Source: Petrosia ficiformis (lineage: Eukaryota; Porifera; Demospongiae; Haplosclerida; Petrosiidae). From it: DNA of 64,000 bases. Position numbers and translations under genes: made by a program. Shown here in pieces: positions 1 to 9,905 of the stretch (position 1 is the stretch's first letter; every line of letters begins with the position of its first letter). The notes below the pieces were generated by a model. It worked only from the letters and a program-made list of their open reading frames with translations, ran no database searches and had not been told where the DNA came from. Location: NCBI GenBank assembly GCA_947044365.1, contig OX345643.1, positions 3,278,501-3,342,500 on the forward strand, given 5' to 3'.

Positions 1-84
1 AAATTGCCTAGATGAAGTAAAACATTTACTTGTACGGGTTATTCACTGCCATCTTCATATATACATGTAAACCTTTCAAAAAAG

Positions 85-410
85 GATTCCAACTACCTAT
101 GTATATACAAATGAGGGTTGTACCTACACTAGTATTGGTACTGTTATAAGCACTGGTATAGGCACCTATAGCCAATATTCTGGGAGGTATCTGGCAGGTA
201 AAAATGGTGGCATATACTTGCATTTTTAACTTTTACATACTTACTTTAGGTTCTGTCCTCCTCTACACAGTACAAACTGCTTTGCTTTCGTCAGCAACAT
301 TTGACACCATATCAAGCTCCTTCAGAGTAACCAGAGAGCAAGGCCATTTTCTAGCTCAAACACGTGATTATTATTATTTACAACCAATGAATTATTATTT
401 AATAATTTAA
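85..410 (+). CDS. 3'-terminal two exons of an unrecognised spliced gene (partial)
   Basis: Exon 85-197 follows a plausible acceptor (tttcaaaaaag) and ends at a donor CTGGCAG|GTAAAA. A 52-bp intron (198-249) ends in a pyrimidine-rich acceptor (cttactttag). The last exon, 250-410, ends in TAA. The phases agree: codon gca is followed by a split G|GT glycine, and the joined frame stays open for about 90 codons. The first exon reads as a Thr/Ser/Gly/Tyr-rich stretch (GTVISTGIGTYSQYSGRY), the second as SVLLYTVQTALLSSATFDTI. No domain is recognised, and the 5' part lies before the window. A second open stretch just downstream (about 432-518, V-A-T-V-S-V-S-G-S) could be an alternative last exon. Against the model: the opposite strand is also open here, and there is no clear AATAAA. 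Confidence 0.4.
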
Positions 411-904
411 TTTTTTGGTGTAGTAGCAACGGTATCAGTATCTGGTTCTGCAGATACTCAAAGTTTACATATCAGTAACAGATGGAATCAGCTAGAAGTG
501 GTATAGCTACAACATTAGTACAAACTTCTCGTTTTTCGTTTTTCAAACTGTGCTGCCACACAATTTCCTGGACAGAACCCTAATGCTGTAATGTACATTC
601 ACACAAACACAAATAACACTTACACAGTGAAATTGAGAAGATCAGTGACTTCCTCACTCGATGTTAAACAAATTAAAGGAGGCTCAGGGATGACAACACT
701 CCTAGTTTCTTCATTCTCTTTTTTCCCCTACAAATGAATGATTTTTGACAGCTAATGACCATAACATTTATGAACACAGAAAATATTTCACTTAAAATTT
801 AGATTAACAACTAATACAACGATTTAAGTGTGCCTATTACAAAAATACGTACAACCTTATTAGCATACATTAAGATACCAATAAGGCTTTGTAATAATGA
901 CTAA
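411..904. other. AT-rich intergenic DNA, nothing firm
   Basis: No supported gene is visible. There is a weak open stretch at 432-518 on the plus strand preceded by a possible acceptor (ggtgtag). The rest is AT-rich with stops in all frames. Confidence 0.4.
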
Positions 905-1295
905 ACTAATAAAATGAATGCGCTCATAGTGCAGAACCCTCGCCACAAGTGTGATTGGGAAACAAGAATGACTGCTGACAAGAAATAGACTATACTTGAT
1001 TGTAATAATGATTATTACACTGAGATTATAATTATTATATTTACATATATATGTGTGTTACATACAACTTACACTCCAGTCCTAGCAAGAGTCTGGTATA
1101 AGAAGCGCAGTGGTTATAAAACAGTTTTGTGGCTTCAATCACATGCATGAAATGAATAGGTGGAGCTAGAAATTCACAGTCATGGCAGAAAGCTTAAAGA
1201 GCCAGCTCAATGTTGTAGCAGCCACTACCTCAACTGCACTTAATTTCAAGCTGTGATTCGAAAGTGATAGCTTTCAAACAAAATGAGTTATGTTT
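905..1295 (+). repeat. Dispersed repeat, copy A
   Basis: About 390 bp that recurs in the opposite orientation at 9495-9905 (copy B) and 10845-11075 (copy C), with a short piece near 12595-12650. Shared landmarks in order are gtgcagaaccct, a run rich in ataattat, cttacactcc, ggtggagctaga, catggcagaaagctt and aagctgtgatt. No ORF is conserved between copies, so a non-autonomous mobile repeat is likely. Boundaries are approximate. Confidence 0.6.
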
Positions 1296-1487
1296 CCATG
1301 TACTTATTTGCTATTACTAATGTGAATTGCTTATTAAATATGCATGCTTTCCTAAATTAGTTGACGTCATAATACTTGTAAAATCATGTCTTATAGTATG
1401 TCCCGCAGTTGTAAAGGGTATGTAGAATGCAAACAGCTGGTTATTCAATGTGTACATTTTTTTGGTTTATTATCATGCACTTATTTT

Positions 1488-1640
1488 TATGGCCCTTATG
1501 AATCCCCATGACTGCTTTCCCACGGGTTTGAACTCTGTGTATAATTTTGTTTGTGTCACCCACCTGACTATGAGTTGTATACATGTATACGTAGTTAAGA
1601 AAGTTGTGTCAACGGGGGATCACGTAAAAGAACATGCAGT
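1488..1640 (-). mobile_element. Degenerate terminal fragment of the promoter-bearing TIR element
   Basis: Matches the end of the elements at 16834-17272, 22215-22731 and 22778-23877. The landmarks are atggccct, catgactgctttcccacggg, a tgtgtcac block, tgtatacgtagttaag and a final gggg run. It is the oldest-looking copy and its second terminus was not located. The open frame over 1450-1722 is incidental to this repeat. Strand is set relative to the 16834-17272 copy. Confidence 0.5.
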
Positions 1641-2015
1641 TGAGCTACAAACCAGCAGAGTGATGCATGAAGAATGCAAAACTGCACTTTGTAAGCTCAT
1701 CACAGTGCATAAATCAAAATAAGCAGAAATAAAGTTTTGTATGGTTGTTGAAGGCAAAAATATGATGTTACGCAAAAAAAATGGTAGAAAGACAAAACTA
1801 ATATCATTGGATGCAGAATTTTCTGTAGAACAACATATGCAAAATCCTCTAAAATCCGATTCGGAGAAAATTTTTTATAACTTTTTAAAGTTTCTAGTAT
1901 TTCTTTCATAGGTGTTGTTAATTAGCACTTAATTGTATAAACAGCTGTGAAAGCACATGGTGATGTAAAGAGAAGCACATGGTGAGTTATCACACATCAG
2001 TGTTCAGTGTTAACT
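1641..2015. other. Spacer before the nuclease-family pseudogene
   Basis: AT-rich, no convincing gene. A short direct repeat (gcacatggtga, near 1952 and 1974) lies just upstream of the pseudogene's ATG. The minus-strand open frame at 1700-1909 is low-complexity and not supported. Confidence 0.4.
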
Positions 2016-2260
2016 ATGGCTGAAGGACACTATTCAGAAGTCAATTCATTTCAGAGAGGCTGCTGTGTAATATGTAAGCAAGGCTTTGAAGATGAAAATC
2101 CAGTTGCTGTCTCTAAAAAGGGTGTGTTGACTCTAATCAGCTTTAGTGAGAAACATGGAAGGGAGATTTCAGTACATATTTAAATAAGAGTATCAGGACA
2201 ACACTAAGTCTTATTAACAATGTTTTAGTGCATACAAAATGTCGTAGAAATTTGACTGAC
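2016..2260 (+). other. N-terminal Cys/His cluster of the pseudogene
   Basis: The first frame reads M-A-E-G-H then GCCVICKQGF, a CxxC pair, and stops at 2181-2183. After a frameshift the reading continues as VHTKCRRNLTDQKR near 2228. CxxC followed by HxxxC-like residues suggests a small zinc-binding module. The start ATG was chosen because this module begins right after it and because an A lies near the -3 region. Confidence 0.55.
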
Positions 2261-5254
2261 CAAAAGAGAGTCAACAGCAATGTGGATGCTGTTGAAGTTC
2301 CCCCTTCAAAAAGACTAAGGTCTAGTATTTCTCCATTTAATTGGAAAGAAGACTGTATGTTGTGTGGTAAATCTGCCGTAGTTAATACCCGTCATCCAGA
2401 TAGATCACGAGTACAAGCTGTGACAGCATTACCAATGCATGATAAGGTTCTTGAGTGTTGTCATAAAAGAGGAGACCTATGGGCATCTGAAGTTGAAACT
2501 CGAGTATATGGATGCATTGATCTAGTTGCGGCAGAGGCTGTTTATTGTTTTTCACGTTTTATGCTTAATAAAGGACTTGGTGGAATGACAAGCAATGTAG
2601 CATTGTAGCTCAAGGTAGACCTAAAGATCAAGCAATGCTACAATCTTTTGAAAATCTTTGCCTGTGGCTGGAAACAGAAGCTGATGCTGAAGTATACACA
2701 CTTTCTGAATTACAATGTAGATGCAAAGATGGAGGAATTTTCTGATGAATCTGGCGCGGTTTACTCAATCAAGAGACTGAAACAAAAGCTCCAGGAACAT
2801 TACGAGTTCATATTTTTTGCAGAAATTGAGGGCCAAGGTAACGTTGTTTGCTTTAGAAACATGGCAAACTTTATTATTAATGCAAAATGGTACTCAGACA
2901 AAAAAGATGACATACAAGCTGAAGCAGAACGTATAGTAATAGCTGCAGCAAAGATTATAAGAGCTGAAATCAAAGAAAGAGAATAAGAATCAAAATCTTA
3001 TCCAACCAGTGAAGACATAGTAGATATTGATCAAAGCAATAGGTGGGTACCACGACACCAACAAACACTCTTGAAAACCACTGTTCCATCAAAGCTGAAG
3101 CAGAACAGCATTGGACAGGCAATTGTACAGTCAGCTCGACATAGATCTGTTATTACTTGGCCTGGGTGTCGAGATGGACCATGTGTTTGGGTCAAAATGG
3201 CTCATAAATGAATTATCACGGCTTGGTTTCTCTATTGGTTATGACGAAGTCATGAAGTATAAGCAGTCCGTGATTCAAAATGAAAGTCTTGAAAACATAA
3301 TCACACAGTACATTCCTGGAACCTTTATTCAGTGGGTGGCAGATAATATAGATCATAGTGTAGCAATATTAGATGGACAAGGAACTTTTCATGGAATGGG
3401 AATCATAGCTGTTTCAACTTCCAAAGACAACAAACCTATCACCAAAAATTCACCAATGATTCTTAGAGAGCAACATACTAAGGCAGATGAGCTAGTAAAA
3501 GACTAAGGAGCGCCAATTATCCAATACGTAGGTCACCATGAGAATTCCTTATGCTCAATTATGTACAAGCCCATCCTTGAGATACAATTTCCACATAGTT
3601 TGCCTTCAGATTTATGTTCTAATCTGCTTTGGCACTTTGGATGGATTAGTGAAGCAGAAACACCAAGACTAAACTGGTCAGGTTTCATGCAGCATATATA
3701 GTCTGATGATCAGCATGTGAAACCCAAATCAGAAGTTCCCTTTTTGCCAATAGTTGATTTAAATCCATCAGATACAACTTGTATTTACTCAATTTTGATG
3801 TATATTCAAAGTCAGGCTCAAAAACTGAATATACAAACCCCTTGTATAACATTTGATCAACCATTGTGGTTCAAGACAGTAGAAATTTTCATTGAATATC
3901 GTTTGTAGACTTGGTGGATTTCATGTGATGAGCTTCATGGGTAGCATTGGTTCAATGACGAAGGGATCAGGACTGGAAGACGTTTTAGAAAGCATATATG
4001 GTCCGAATGCTGCCTCCTACATGATGTCAGGAAAAGCTGTTTCAAGAGCGTTGTGTGGTCATTTTTTTTTAGCAGAGGCTGCATTAGTAAACAAGTTAAT
4101 ACTGGCAGTTTTACCAGGTGAAAGCAATGGAAATGGTACTGGCGTACAGCAATATGAAATTGAATTAAACCATTGTTTTTCTAGTGATAATATGGAAGTT
4201 GACACTGAGCCAATACATACCAATGAAGTGGAGATAGCTGATCAATACAAACTTTGATGCTCATGAAGTTCAGCAGATTCATCATTTGTACAAAGAGGTT
4301 AAAGAAAAATTTATTCCAGTTTGCAATATTGCTGAATCAAAGGAACTACTGAAGTTGGAGAAGTGCTTACTTAAGTACAAAAAATTGCTGGCAGAGAATT
4401 CACAAACAGCAAAACTATGGTTACAGTACATTGAATATGTGGAAACTTTGGAGTTGTTTATTCGAGCTGAAAGAACAGGAAATTGGACCTTGCATCTAAT
4501 AGCTGTTGGAAGGATGATGAATTTGTTTGCTGCAACTGGTCATATTCACTACACCAAAAGATCTCGTTTCTACATGCAGCAGATGCTGGATTTACCAAAT
4601 GACTATCCTTGGCTATATCAATGCTTCATTGAACATGGATTTCATACTGTCCGTAGAAGCAGTAGATACTGGGCTGGTCTTTGGACAGATCTTACCGTTG
4701 AACAGGTTATGATGCGATCTATCAAGAGCCGTGGAGGACTAACAAGAGGAAGAGGATTAACAGAATCAGTCCGAATGCAACGAATTTACAGTATGCACAA
4801 GTGTGCCGGGGTACACGAGGCTATGACAACACTCAAAAATTTGAAGCACATGACAAGTGAGCAGCATATTGAACTGGGTTTTTCCAGAAGCAAGCGAGAT
4901 TTCCAGGACCTGAGCAAAATTCAGGAGTAGTTTCGTCAACATGAGCCATTTGATTTGAATGAGCCAAGACTGCATTCTTTGTCATCAGGTTTAACTGCTA
5001 ATGATGGTGATGGCATTAACTGTGATCAGACAGAGGTGGTTGGAGCTAAAATACAGAAAAGACTTGATAATGTGACAATTTTGGAAGCATCACTTAGAAG
5101 AGGTGAACAAGTTCAAGCATTAGACAATCTATATCCAGGCTTTAAAGTGGATAAACAGAGAGTTCATATCAACTCAACTTTGCTATTTTCTCGGCTTATT
5201 GCAATTTTACAAAGAGAGGACAACATGGCTCCATATTTTGATTTATGAGCTTAC

Positions 5255-6045
5255 AACAGTCCCAACTTCTCTATTCAAGGACAATAGAATACGAAAACCT
5301 GTTAAGGCACAATTAGCTAAAGCCCTTACCAATTCAGTGCAACCTTCTGAAAGAAGTATGCAAACAATGCATGTTCTTGATGGTGGGGGCCTTCTTCATA
5401 GGGTTAAATGGGCAAAAAAGGCAACATATAAAAATGTAGCCAAGCAATATGTTAGATATGTACGTTCTAAGTACAGGCAGATCGCCATTGTTTTTTATGG
5501 CTATCAGCAGGGTCCTTCAATAACAGACCATGAACATCAAAGAAGAATTGGGAAAACATGTGCAGATATTCAACTCAAAAAATCCCTCAAGGCTCATAAT
5601 AACCAGGAGGCTTTTCTTTCAAATGAGAGGAATTAAAGTCAGTTCATTGTGTTGCTGACCCAATACTTAAAAGATGGTCAGATAGTTCACAATAGTACTG
5701 GAGATGCTGATACTATGATTGTCAAATGTGCCCTTGAATTTGCAATTAGAAGGAATGAGGTAAATGTAGTAGCTGACGACACTGATGTGCTTATCCTTTT
5801 GATTTATCATTGGAAGCCAAGTATGGCAGATGTCTACTTCCATTCAGAGGCAAAAACATCACAGAAGAAAGGTTTGGTGGTTTTCAAAATAAGTGATCTT
5901 ATTAGTAACATTGGGCAAGTAATAACAGCTAATATTCTGTTTCTTCATGCTTGGAGTGGTTGTGATACAACATCTGCAACATACGGTCATGGTAAAACAA
6001 CCTTGCTGAAGAAGATTAAAATTCTGCAGAATTGCAGCAAATATC
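5255..6045 (+). other. FEN1/XPG-like PIN domain region (decayed)
   Basis: Motifs in order match the metal-binding skeleton of FEN1/XPG nucleases. VLDGGGLLHRVKW (about 5371-5409) gives a first Asp. IVFYGYQQGPS then DHEHQRR sits where the family has V-F-D-G; the Asp is Tyr here, so this copy has lost a ligand. STGDADTMIVKCA matches the E-A-E-A position. VVADDTDVLILL matches S-x-D-x-D. LHAWSGCDTTSATYGHGK (about 5940-5995) matches the G-x-D plus helix-hairpin segment. The spacing is compressed relative to FEN1. A stop and a frameshift near 5636 cut the domain. The reaction (5'-flap or structure-specific cleavage) is an inference from motifs. Confidence 0.6.
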
Positions 6046-6395
6046 ATCGTCGATGTGTGATCCTGATGCAACAGCTGAACAATTTAGTGAAGCTGGTAAC
6101 CGCTTATTTGTTATTTTATATGGTGGCAAACAAGAAGACTCACTAAATAGACTCCGGTATGCTAAATTCATGGAGATGGTGTCATCAACCAACACATCTA
6201 TTGATCCTCAGAAGCTTCCACCTACCGAAAGAGCAGCATATTTTTACAGTTTGCATGTTCACTTACAAGTCATACTTTGGAAAAGACTTACAAATGCCGA
6301 CCTTGATCCAAAGCAGTGGGGTTGGAAACTCAATGGTATGCTACTAACACCAGTCATGACTGACAAAGAAGTGGCACCAGAAAGTCTTTTGAAGT

Positions 6396-6501
6396 TCAAT
6401 GTAAACTTTCATCAAGAAATCCATGAGGAAGTAACACTTGCTCGTGCCGCAAAAATGGACTAAAATGTGTAACCGCTTGTGTAACTATCCAATCCGGATA
6501 G
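6396..6501 (+). other. Cys-rich C-terminal tail of the pseudogene (frameshifted)
   Basis: One base out of frame from the preceding block, 6400-6501 reads CKLSSRNP, a TGA, then GSNTCSCRKNGLKCVTACV and a TAG. Cysteines spaced C-x-C and C-x(7)-C resemble CXC/tesmin-type zinc-binding tails. The TGA sits where a cysteine is plausible (TGC or TGT to TGA). It confirms that the coding copy extends past the open frame that ends at 6463. Confidence 0.6.
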
Positions 6502-6751
6502 TTCAGGTTAGAGGTGTACTGATGACTGATGACTGATGTTGCTTGAACCTGAAGTTAATGTGACATGTTGCATTGTAGCAGTGGCTCTGTCATGTGGGCC
6601 TGCTCTCGATAGACTCAGGTAAGTTTCAGGTAGTGGTCCTTTCTCTGAACAGAAAGAGAAGACCACTACTTGAAATAAGTCACATCAACTTCAGGTTCTA
6701 GCAACATCAGTACATCTCTAACCTGAGCTATCTGGATTGGGACTGAGTTAC
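6481..6751. mobile_element. Foldback / MITE-like inverted-repeat element
   Basis: Left end gtaact-atccaatccgg is mirrored by right end ccaatcc-equivalent and gagttac at 6751. Outer arms are about 6488-6563 and 6680-6745 with a few mismatches. An inner hairpin (6619-6648 against 6651-6680) is centred on the tctctgaacagaaagaga turn near 6650. A loop of about 55 bp lies only on the left side (6564-6618). No ORF. It abuts the pseudogene's last codons. Confidence 0.6.
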
Positions 6752-6754
6752 ATG

Positions 6755-7175
6755 AACCATGTCTCCTGTAAAGTAGACTATATAATCAGAAGTTTTATTA
6801 TAATGCCAAACCCGTTGATGTCATCTTCATCAGTGGTACAAGTATGATTACATACATACAAATAACTCATCTACATGGACACACATTGTCTCACAATAGA
6901 TTACAGTAACCCTCCATCCACCTAAGTGGGCGAGGGTTCATAATACAGATTAATTCTAATACAAGTGCATAGTTATATCACTCACATGACATTTTATGAA
7001 ATGCTCACCAACACCAAGAAAATGGGTTAGCAAAAATGGTTCAATTGAAGAAGGGCCATCCACAAAGGATAAAAATGACACATCTGTAAATAAGAAATGT
7101 TGATAATACTTGATCTTCAAATTAATGGTGGAGGGTGAAGTCAGGGATTGATGATATTCAGTAGTCACGAAATTT
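6755..7175 (-). CDS. Exon-like segment(s) of an unrecognised minus-strand gene
   Basis: Reading minus, an acceptor tttcttatttacag near 7076 precedes an open stretch VSFLSFVDGPSSIEPF followed by LLTHFLGV, with a GTGAGC donor near 7008. The stretch TTEYHQSLTSPSTINLKIK just upstream is open in the same frame. An AATAAA on the minus strand near 6788 could end the transcript. The frame upstream of 7168 meets a stop without a clear acceptor, so the gene may be decayed or the exon borders are elsewhere. No family recognised. Confidence 0.3.
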
Positions 7176-7356
7176 TTTTAGGCTCTCTTTTCTCCCTCCC
7201 ATGTATCAGCAAGTGTCTGCATGGTGATGAGGCAGGTTACACTATTAACACATGATTTGCTGAACACATGTTGTACATGTAAGTTTAATCAACAAAAAGA
7301 TTTTACAAAATTAAGCCCATTTAATTAACCCACTTAATTAACTCATTTTCAGATAC

Positions 7357-7411
7357 CTTTAAACAAATGAATGATCTCCTTTAAAAACACTGGGAAAAGC
7401 CTGCTCTTCAA
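7357..7411 (-). CDS. Candidate 55-bp internal exon (minus)
   Basis: Bounded by an acceptor gttgcttcag and a donor TTTAAAG|GTATCTG on the minus strand. Reads LKSRLFPVFLKEIIHLFK, amphipathic and helix-like. It may belong with the candidate exons at 8118-8334 and 7008-7075. Short, so this is weak evidence by itself. Confidence 0.3.
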
Positions 7412-7770
7412 CTGAAGCAACTAGTAACAAAATCAAACATTAATTCAAAATAATATTAACAATCCTAGTCAGTGATTAGATGTGCAGGCCCCTTTGTGGT
7501 CTGCAGTATGTAAGCTCTGGCTTGGTTAAATAGGAGGGTTTAATTTATTAGGTGGGATATAAACTAGATTGTCATTAGGCACAACACACCAATCCTGTAC
7601 ATGGAACAACCACACTAACACCTTTCAGATTCAACCTTCGTTACCCACGATGAATTTGAGAAACAAAGGCCAGAATGGGAAAATATATGCCATACTTCAG
7701 TGTCAACAATAATAAATGTATAATTTTGAAAAGTTGAATTGGGCATACATTCATAAGGTTGTGTTTTTGG

Positions 7771-7898
7771 ATTCATTGTGGTGATTCATAAAGCAATAAT
7801 AACACATAATATATTTCATGAAAAGAATATTTCAGCTCAAGGGACTTCTTCAGTTATGTAGTGTTAATTATATAAATTCAAGAATCACCACAATGAAT
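7771..7898. mobile_element. Short TIR element (MITE-like, about 128 bp)
   Basis: Begins attcattgtggtgattc and ends with its exact reverse complement. The interior is AT-rich and has no ORF. A repeated aataataaatgta motif at 7708 and 7896 lies next to it. No clear target-site duplication was seen. Confidence 0.55.
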
Positions 7899-8117
7899 AA
7901 TAAATGTACAATTTGTTGAATCACAGTAACCACAAAATCCTTCTCAAAAATTTATTATTACAACCTTACAATTGAATCTGAATATCTGTTTACAGTAAAA
8001 AAATATATATATAGAATACGCAAAATAAATTATTATTACAAGATGATAATGATTAATACTAAAACCAGAGAGTGCTAAGAACTCACAGACGGACACTTTA
8101 GACAAACAAATTGATAC

Positions 8118-8334
8118 CTTCAAAATTTGAATAAGCCACAGCACAATATCTCCAGCAATATGACTACAATGAGGTTTAGTGACAACATTTAGAAAGGTCG
8201 GAAACAGCCATACAAGAAACTCTACACAATTTAAATACAAATAAATTATAATGCACTGGTGGCACAGAACTCTCAGATTACGATCTGACAACATATTTGT
8301 GAGCATTAAAGACAGTAAGTACTGATGATCTACG
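8118..8334 (-). CDS. Candidate helical exons of an unrecognised minus-strand gene
   Basis: After an acceptor ctccaatacag (or ..cgtag) the minus strand reads DHQYLLSLMLTNMLSDRNLR then VLCHQ. After tttaaattgtgtag it reads EFLVWLFPTFLNVV, TKPHCSHIAGDIVLWLIQIL and K, ending at AAG|GTATCA. The whole region is open in one frame (8453-7944), so the 37-bp AT-rich gap may or may not be an intron. Leu-rich helices suggest an alpha-helical repeat protein. No family recognised. Confidence 0.35.
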
Positions 8335-8754
8335 CTGTATTGGAGTGATACAAATAAAATTTGGTTGTAAACACTGCCAATAAGCCCATACAAGTATAGA
8401 AAGTATGACACTACATAACAAAACTCATTTTTATAGAAAATTGACCAAATCAAAACTACAAGTACAGAAACATCATAACTAAAACTATAGTCTATCCATA
8501 ATCAAGTCACAAACGTTTGCAGTTATAACTTCTTTATATGTCGATGTATTGACATGCAACAAAGACCATTCTACTCATCGTAGCTTGCCAAATCCAGTGA
8601 TATACAAAACGATCACACACCATAAACTATACAAATTGTAACCATTAGGCTCTATACTTATACCTAAGATACTTGAAAATAAGTGGTTTATAAGTGGGTA
8701 TGGTGTAAACAATCATAATAATACAATTTATTAATATTTCAATATTATAATACT

Positions 8755-8838
8755 TTTATTTCTATTCTCCATCACTACTGATGCTGCCATCTGATCCTGA
8801 ATTACTGCTTTCTTCCTCTGATGACTCATCTGATTCAC
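8755..8838 (-). CDS. Candidate 3'-terminal exon, acidic Ser-rich tail plus poly(A) signal
   Basis: Minus strand: acceptor ttattcattttggag, then 8838-8762 encodes ESDESSEEESSNSGSDGS, ISSDGE and a TAG. An AATAAA lies at 8760-8755, two bases past the stop. The entering phase (GT completing a codon) matches the phase left by the candidate exon 9464-9362. This acidic tail is the most protein-like part of the local model. Confidence 0.4.
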
Positions 8839-9005
8839 CTCCAAAATGAATAATAACTCCTCTATGTATTCTTCTTATAAATTATCAGCAATCTAAAAGT
8901 GGTCTTTATCTCTAATATGGCTGATGTTCTTTTTACTTTTCAGAAAACTTCATAAGTGAGATCTCTCAGAGCAGACAAAGATGAATTTCTTATTATGCTC
9001 TTTAA

Positions 9006-9302
9006 CCCTTTGTGACATTTGAACCCTACGCAGTTCAGAGTGTGCTGCTAGCATTATGAAGCACTCCAAATGCTTGTAAATTGTTGTCAGGGACTAGCCC
9101 ATGAAAATGGCTAAAAATGTTTATGGTTTTTTGGCCGCCCATTGGTCTAAATAACGAATAAAGGAGGAATTTTAAAGGGGGTGTCCTCTCGTTAATGGTG
9201 GTTGGAAGGGGTGTGGCTAAGTTCATCCAAGTTGATGTTGGTGATTCGTCAATGACGCCATTGTCCAGGAATCGCATTATATTCTCCCGTGACCTTTGAC
9301 CC
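9006..9302 (+). mobile_element. Decayed, truncated relative of the 596-bp piggyBac-type element
   Basis: TTAA (9002-9005) is followed by CCCTT and a tgtgacattt block. The body shares ccaaatgcttgtaa, a gtggct/atggctaaaaa block, tttttyggccgccc, ggtgtcc and cgttaatg with the element at 44150-44745. The right terminus is not recognisable. A minus-strand open frame across it (9304-9035) is not conserved in the better copy, so I do not call it a gene. Confidence 0.6.
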
Positions 9303-9361
9303 ATTAATGATATTCATAGGCAATAACTGTGCTGATTTTTAATCTTTTAGTGATTTCTTAC

Positions 9362-9464
9362 TTTGCCAATCAAAATAGTCATGTACATTACAAATAATAC
9401 ACTTGGAGGTGCTCTTAATTTGTTTCCCTTCAGCATTGTCAGTTTCACAACTTTCAGAAGATGT
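9362..9464 (-). CDS. Candidate internal exon with a CxxC motif (minus)
   Basis: Acceptor ttttgctaccag and donor CAAA|GTAAGA on the minus strand bound 103 bp reading TSSESCETDNAEGKQIKSTS, then KCIICNVHDYFDWQ. The CxxC could belong to a small zinc-binding unit. It exits in phase 1, matching the acidic last exon. It needs phase-0 entry, which exon 11258-11151 does not supply, so an exon is missing or the border is wrong. Its upstream edge lies in repeat copy B. Confidence 0.35.
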
Positions 9465-9494
9465 CTGGTAGCAAAAGAGTTCACTGAAACACAA

Positions 9495-9905
9495 TGCTTA
9501 TTACTTGAAGCATTTCACTGTTGAATCACAGCTTGAAATGAAGTACAATTGAAGTAGTGGCTGCTACAACTTCGAGCTGGCTCTAAGCTTTCTGCCATGA
9601 CTGCACTGTCAATTTCTAGCTCCACCCAATCCATTTCATTGATCCCAGTGATTGAAGCCACGAACTGTTTTACAATTTCTTATTCATTTTAACACTGCAC
9701 TTCTTTCTTATACTAGGAATTATGCACTTTTGGTAGGATTTGGAGTGTAAGTCGTAACGCACATGCTTGTAATAATTATAACCTCAGTAGTACAGTAATT
9801 GCAATAATAGTCAAAAGTCTGCAATAACTTTCTTGTCAGTACTGATTTTTGTTTCCCAAATCACACTTGTAGCAAGGGTTCTGCACTGCGAATTTTCATT
9901 TTAGA
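9495..9905 (-). repeat. Dispersed repeat, copy B (inverted relative to A)
   Basis: Reverse-complement relative of 905-1295, including aagctgtgatt, catggcagaaagctt and gggttctgcact landmarks. With copy A it frames 1296-9494 as an inverted pair. Copy C shows it is an ordinary dispersed family. Confidence 0.6.

Larger units (their letters stand above)
2016..6501 (+). pseudogene. Broken intronless copy of a large PIN-like-nuclease multi-domain gene
   Basis: A near full-length but disabled coding copy, about 1,500 codons. It starts at ATG 2016 (context aactATGG) and ends at TAG 6499-6501. Conserved-looking blocks occur in order but in changing frames, with frameshifts near 2184-2226, 2608-2640, 2740, 3000-3170, 3506-3717, 3890, 4258-4290, 4930, 5240, 5636-5660, 6030 and 6395, plus in-frame stops. 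Recognisable blocks are: an N-terminal Cys/His cluster (residues about 16-80); CHKRGDLWASEVETRVYGC; an ADNIDHSVAILDGQGTFHG block; ITFDQPLW; RLGGFHVMSFMGSIGSM; LTVEQVMMRSIKSRGGLTRG; the PIN-like core; KLPPTERAAYF; and a Cys-rich tail. I recognise the blocks from uncharacterised, often multicopy proteins of cnidarians and other marine invertebrates. Absence of introns over 4.5 kb fits a transposon-carried or retrocopied gene. Function is not established. Confidence 0.8.

Noticed and set aside
1450..1722. 90-codon plus-strand ORF
   Set aside because: It overlaps a degenerate terminal fragment of the promoter-bearing element and is not open in the other copies.
7944..8453. Single 169-codon hydrophobic membrane protein on the minus strand
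   Set aside because: The ends are AT-rich low-complexity translation; only the 8118-8334 part looks coding and has splice-like borders.
9035..9304. 89-codon minus-strand ORF
   Set aside because: It lies within a decayed piggyBac-type element and is not open in the better-preserved copy at 44,150-44,745.
905..9905. Polinton/Maverick-type element bounded by the A/B inverted repeats
   Set aside because: No integrase, polymerase, packaging ATPase or capsid blocks between them, and the repeat occurs elsewhere alone.
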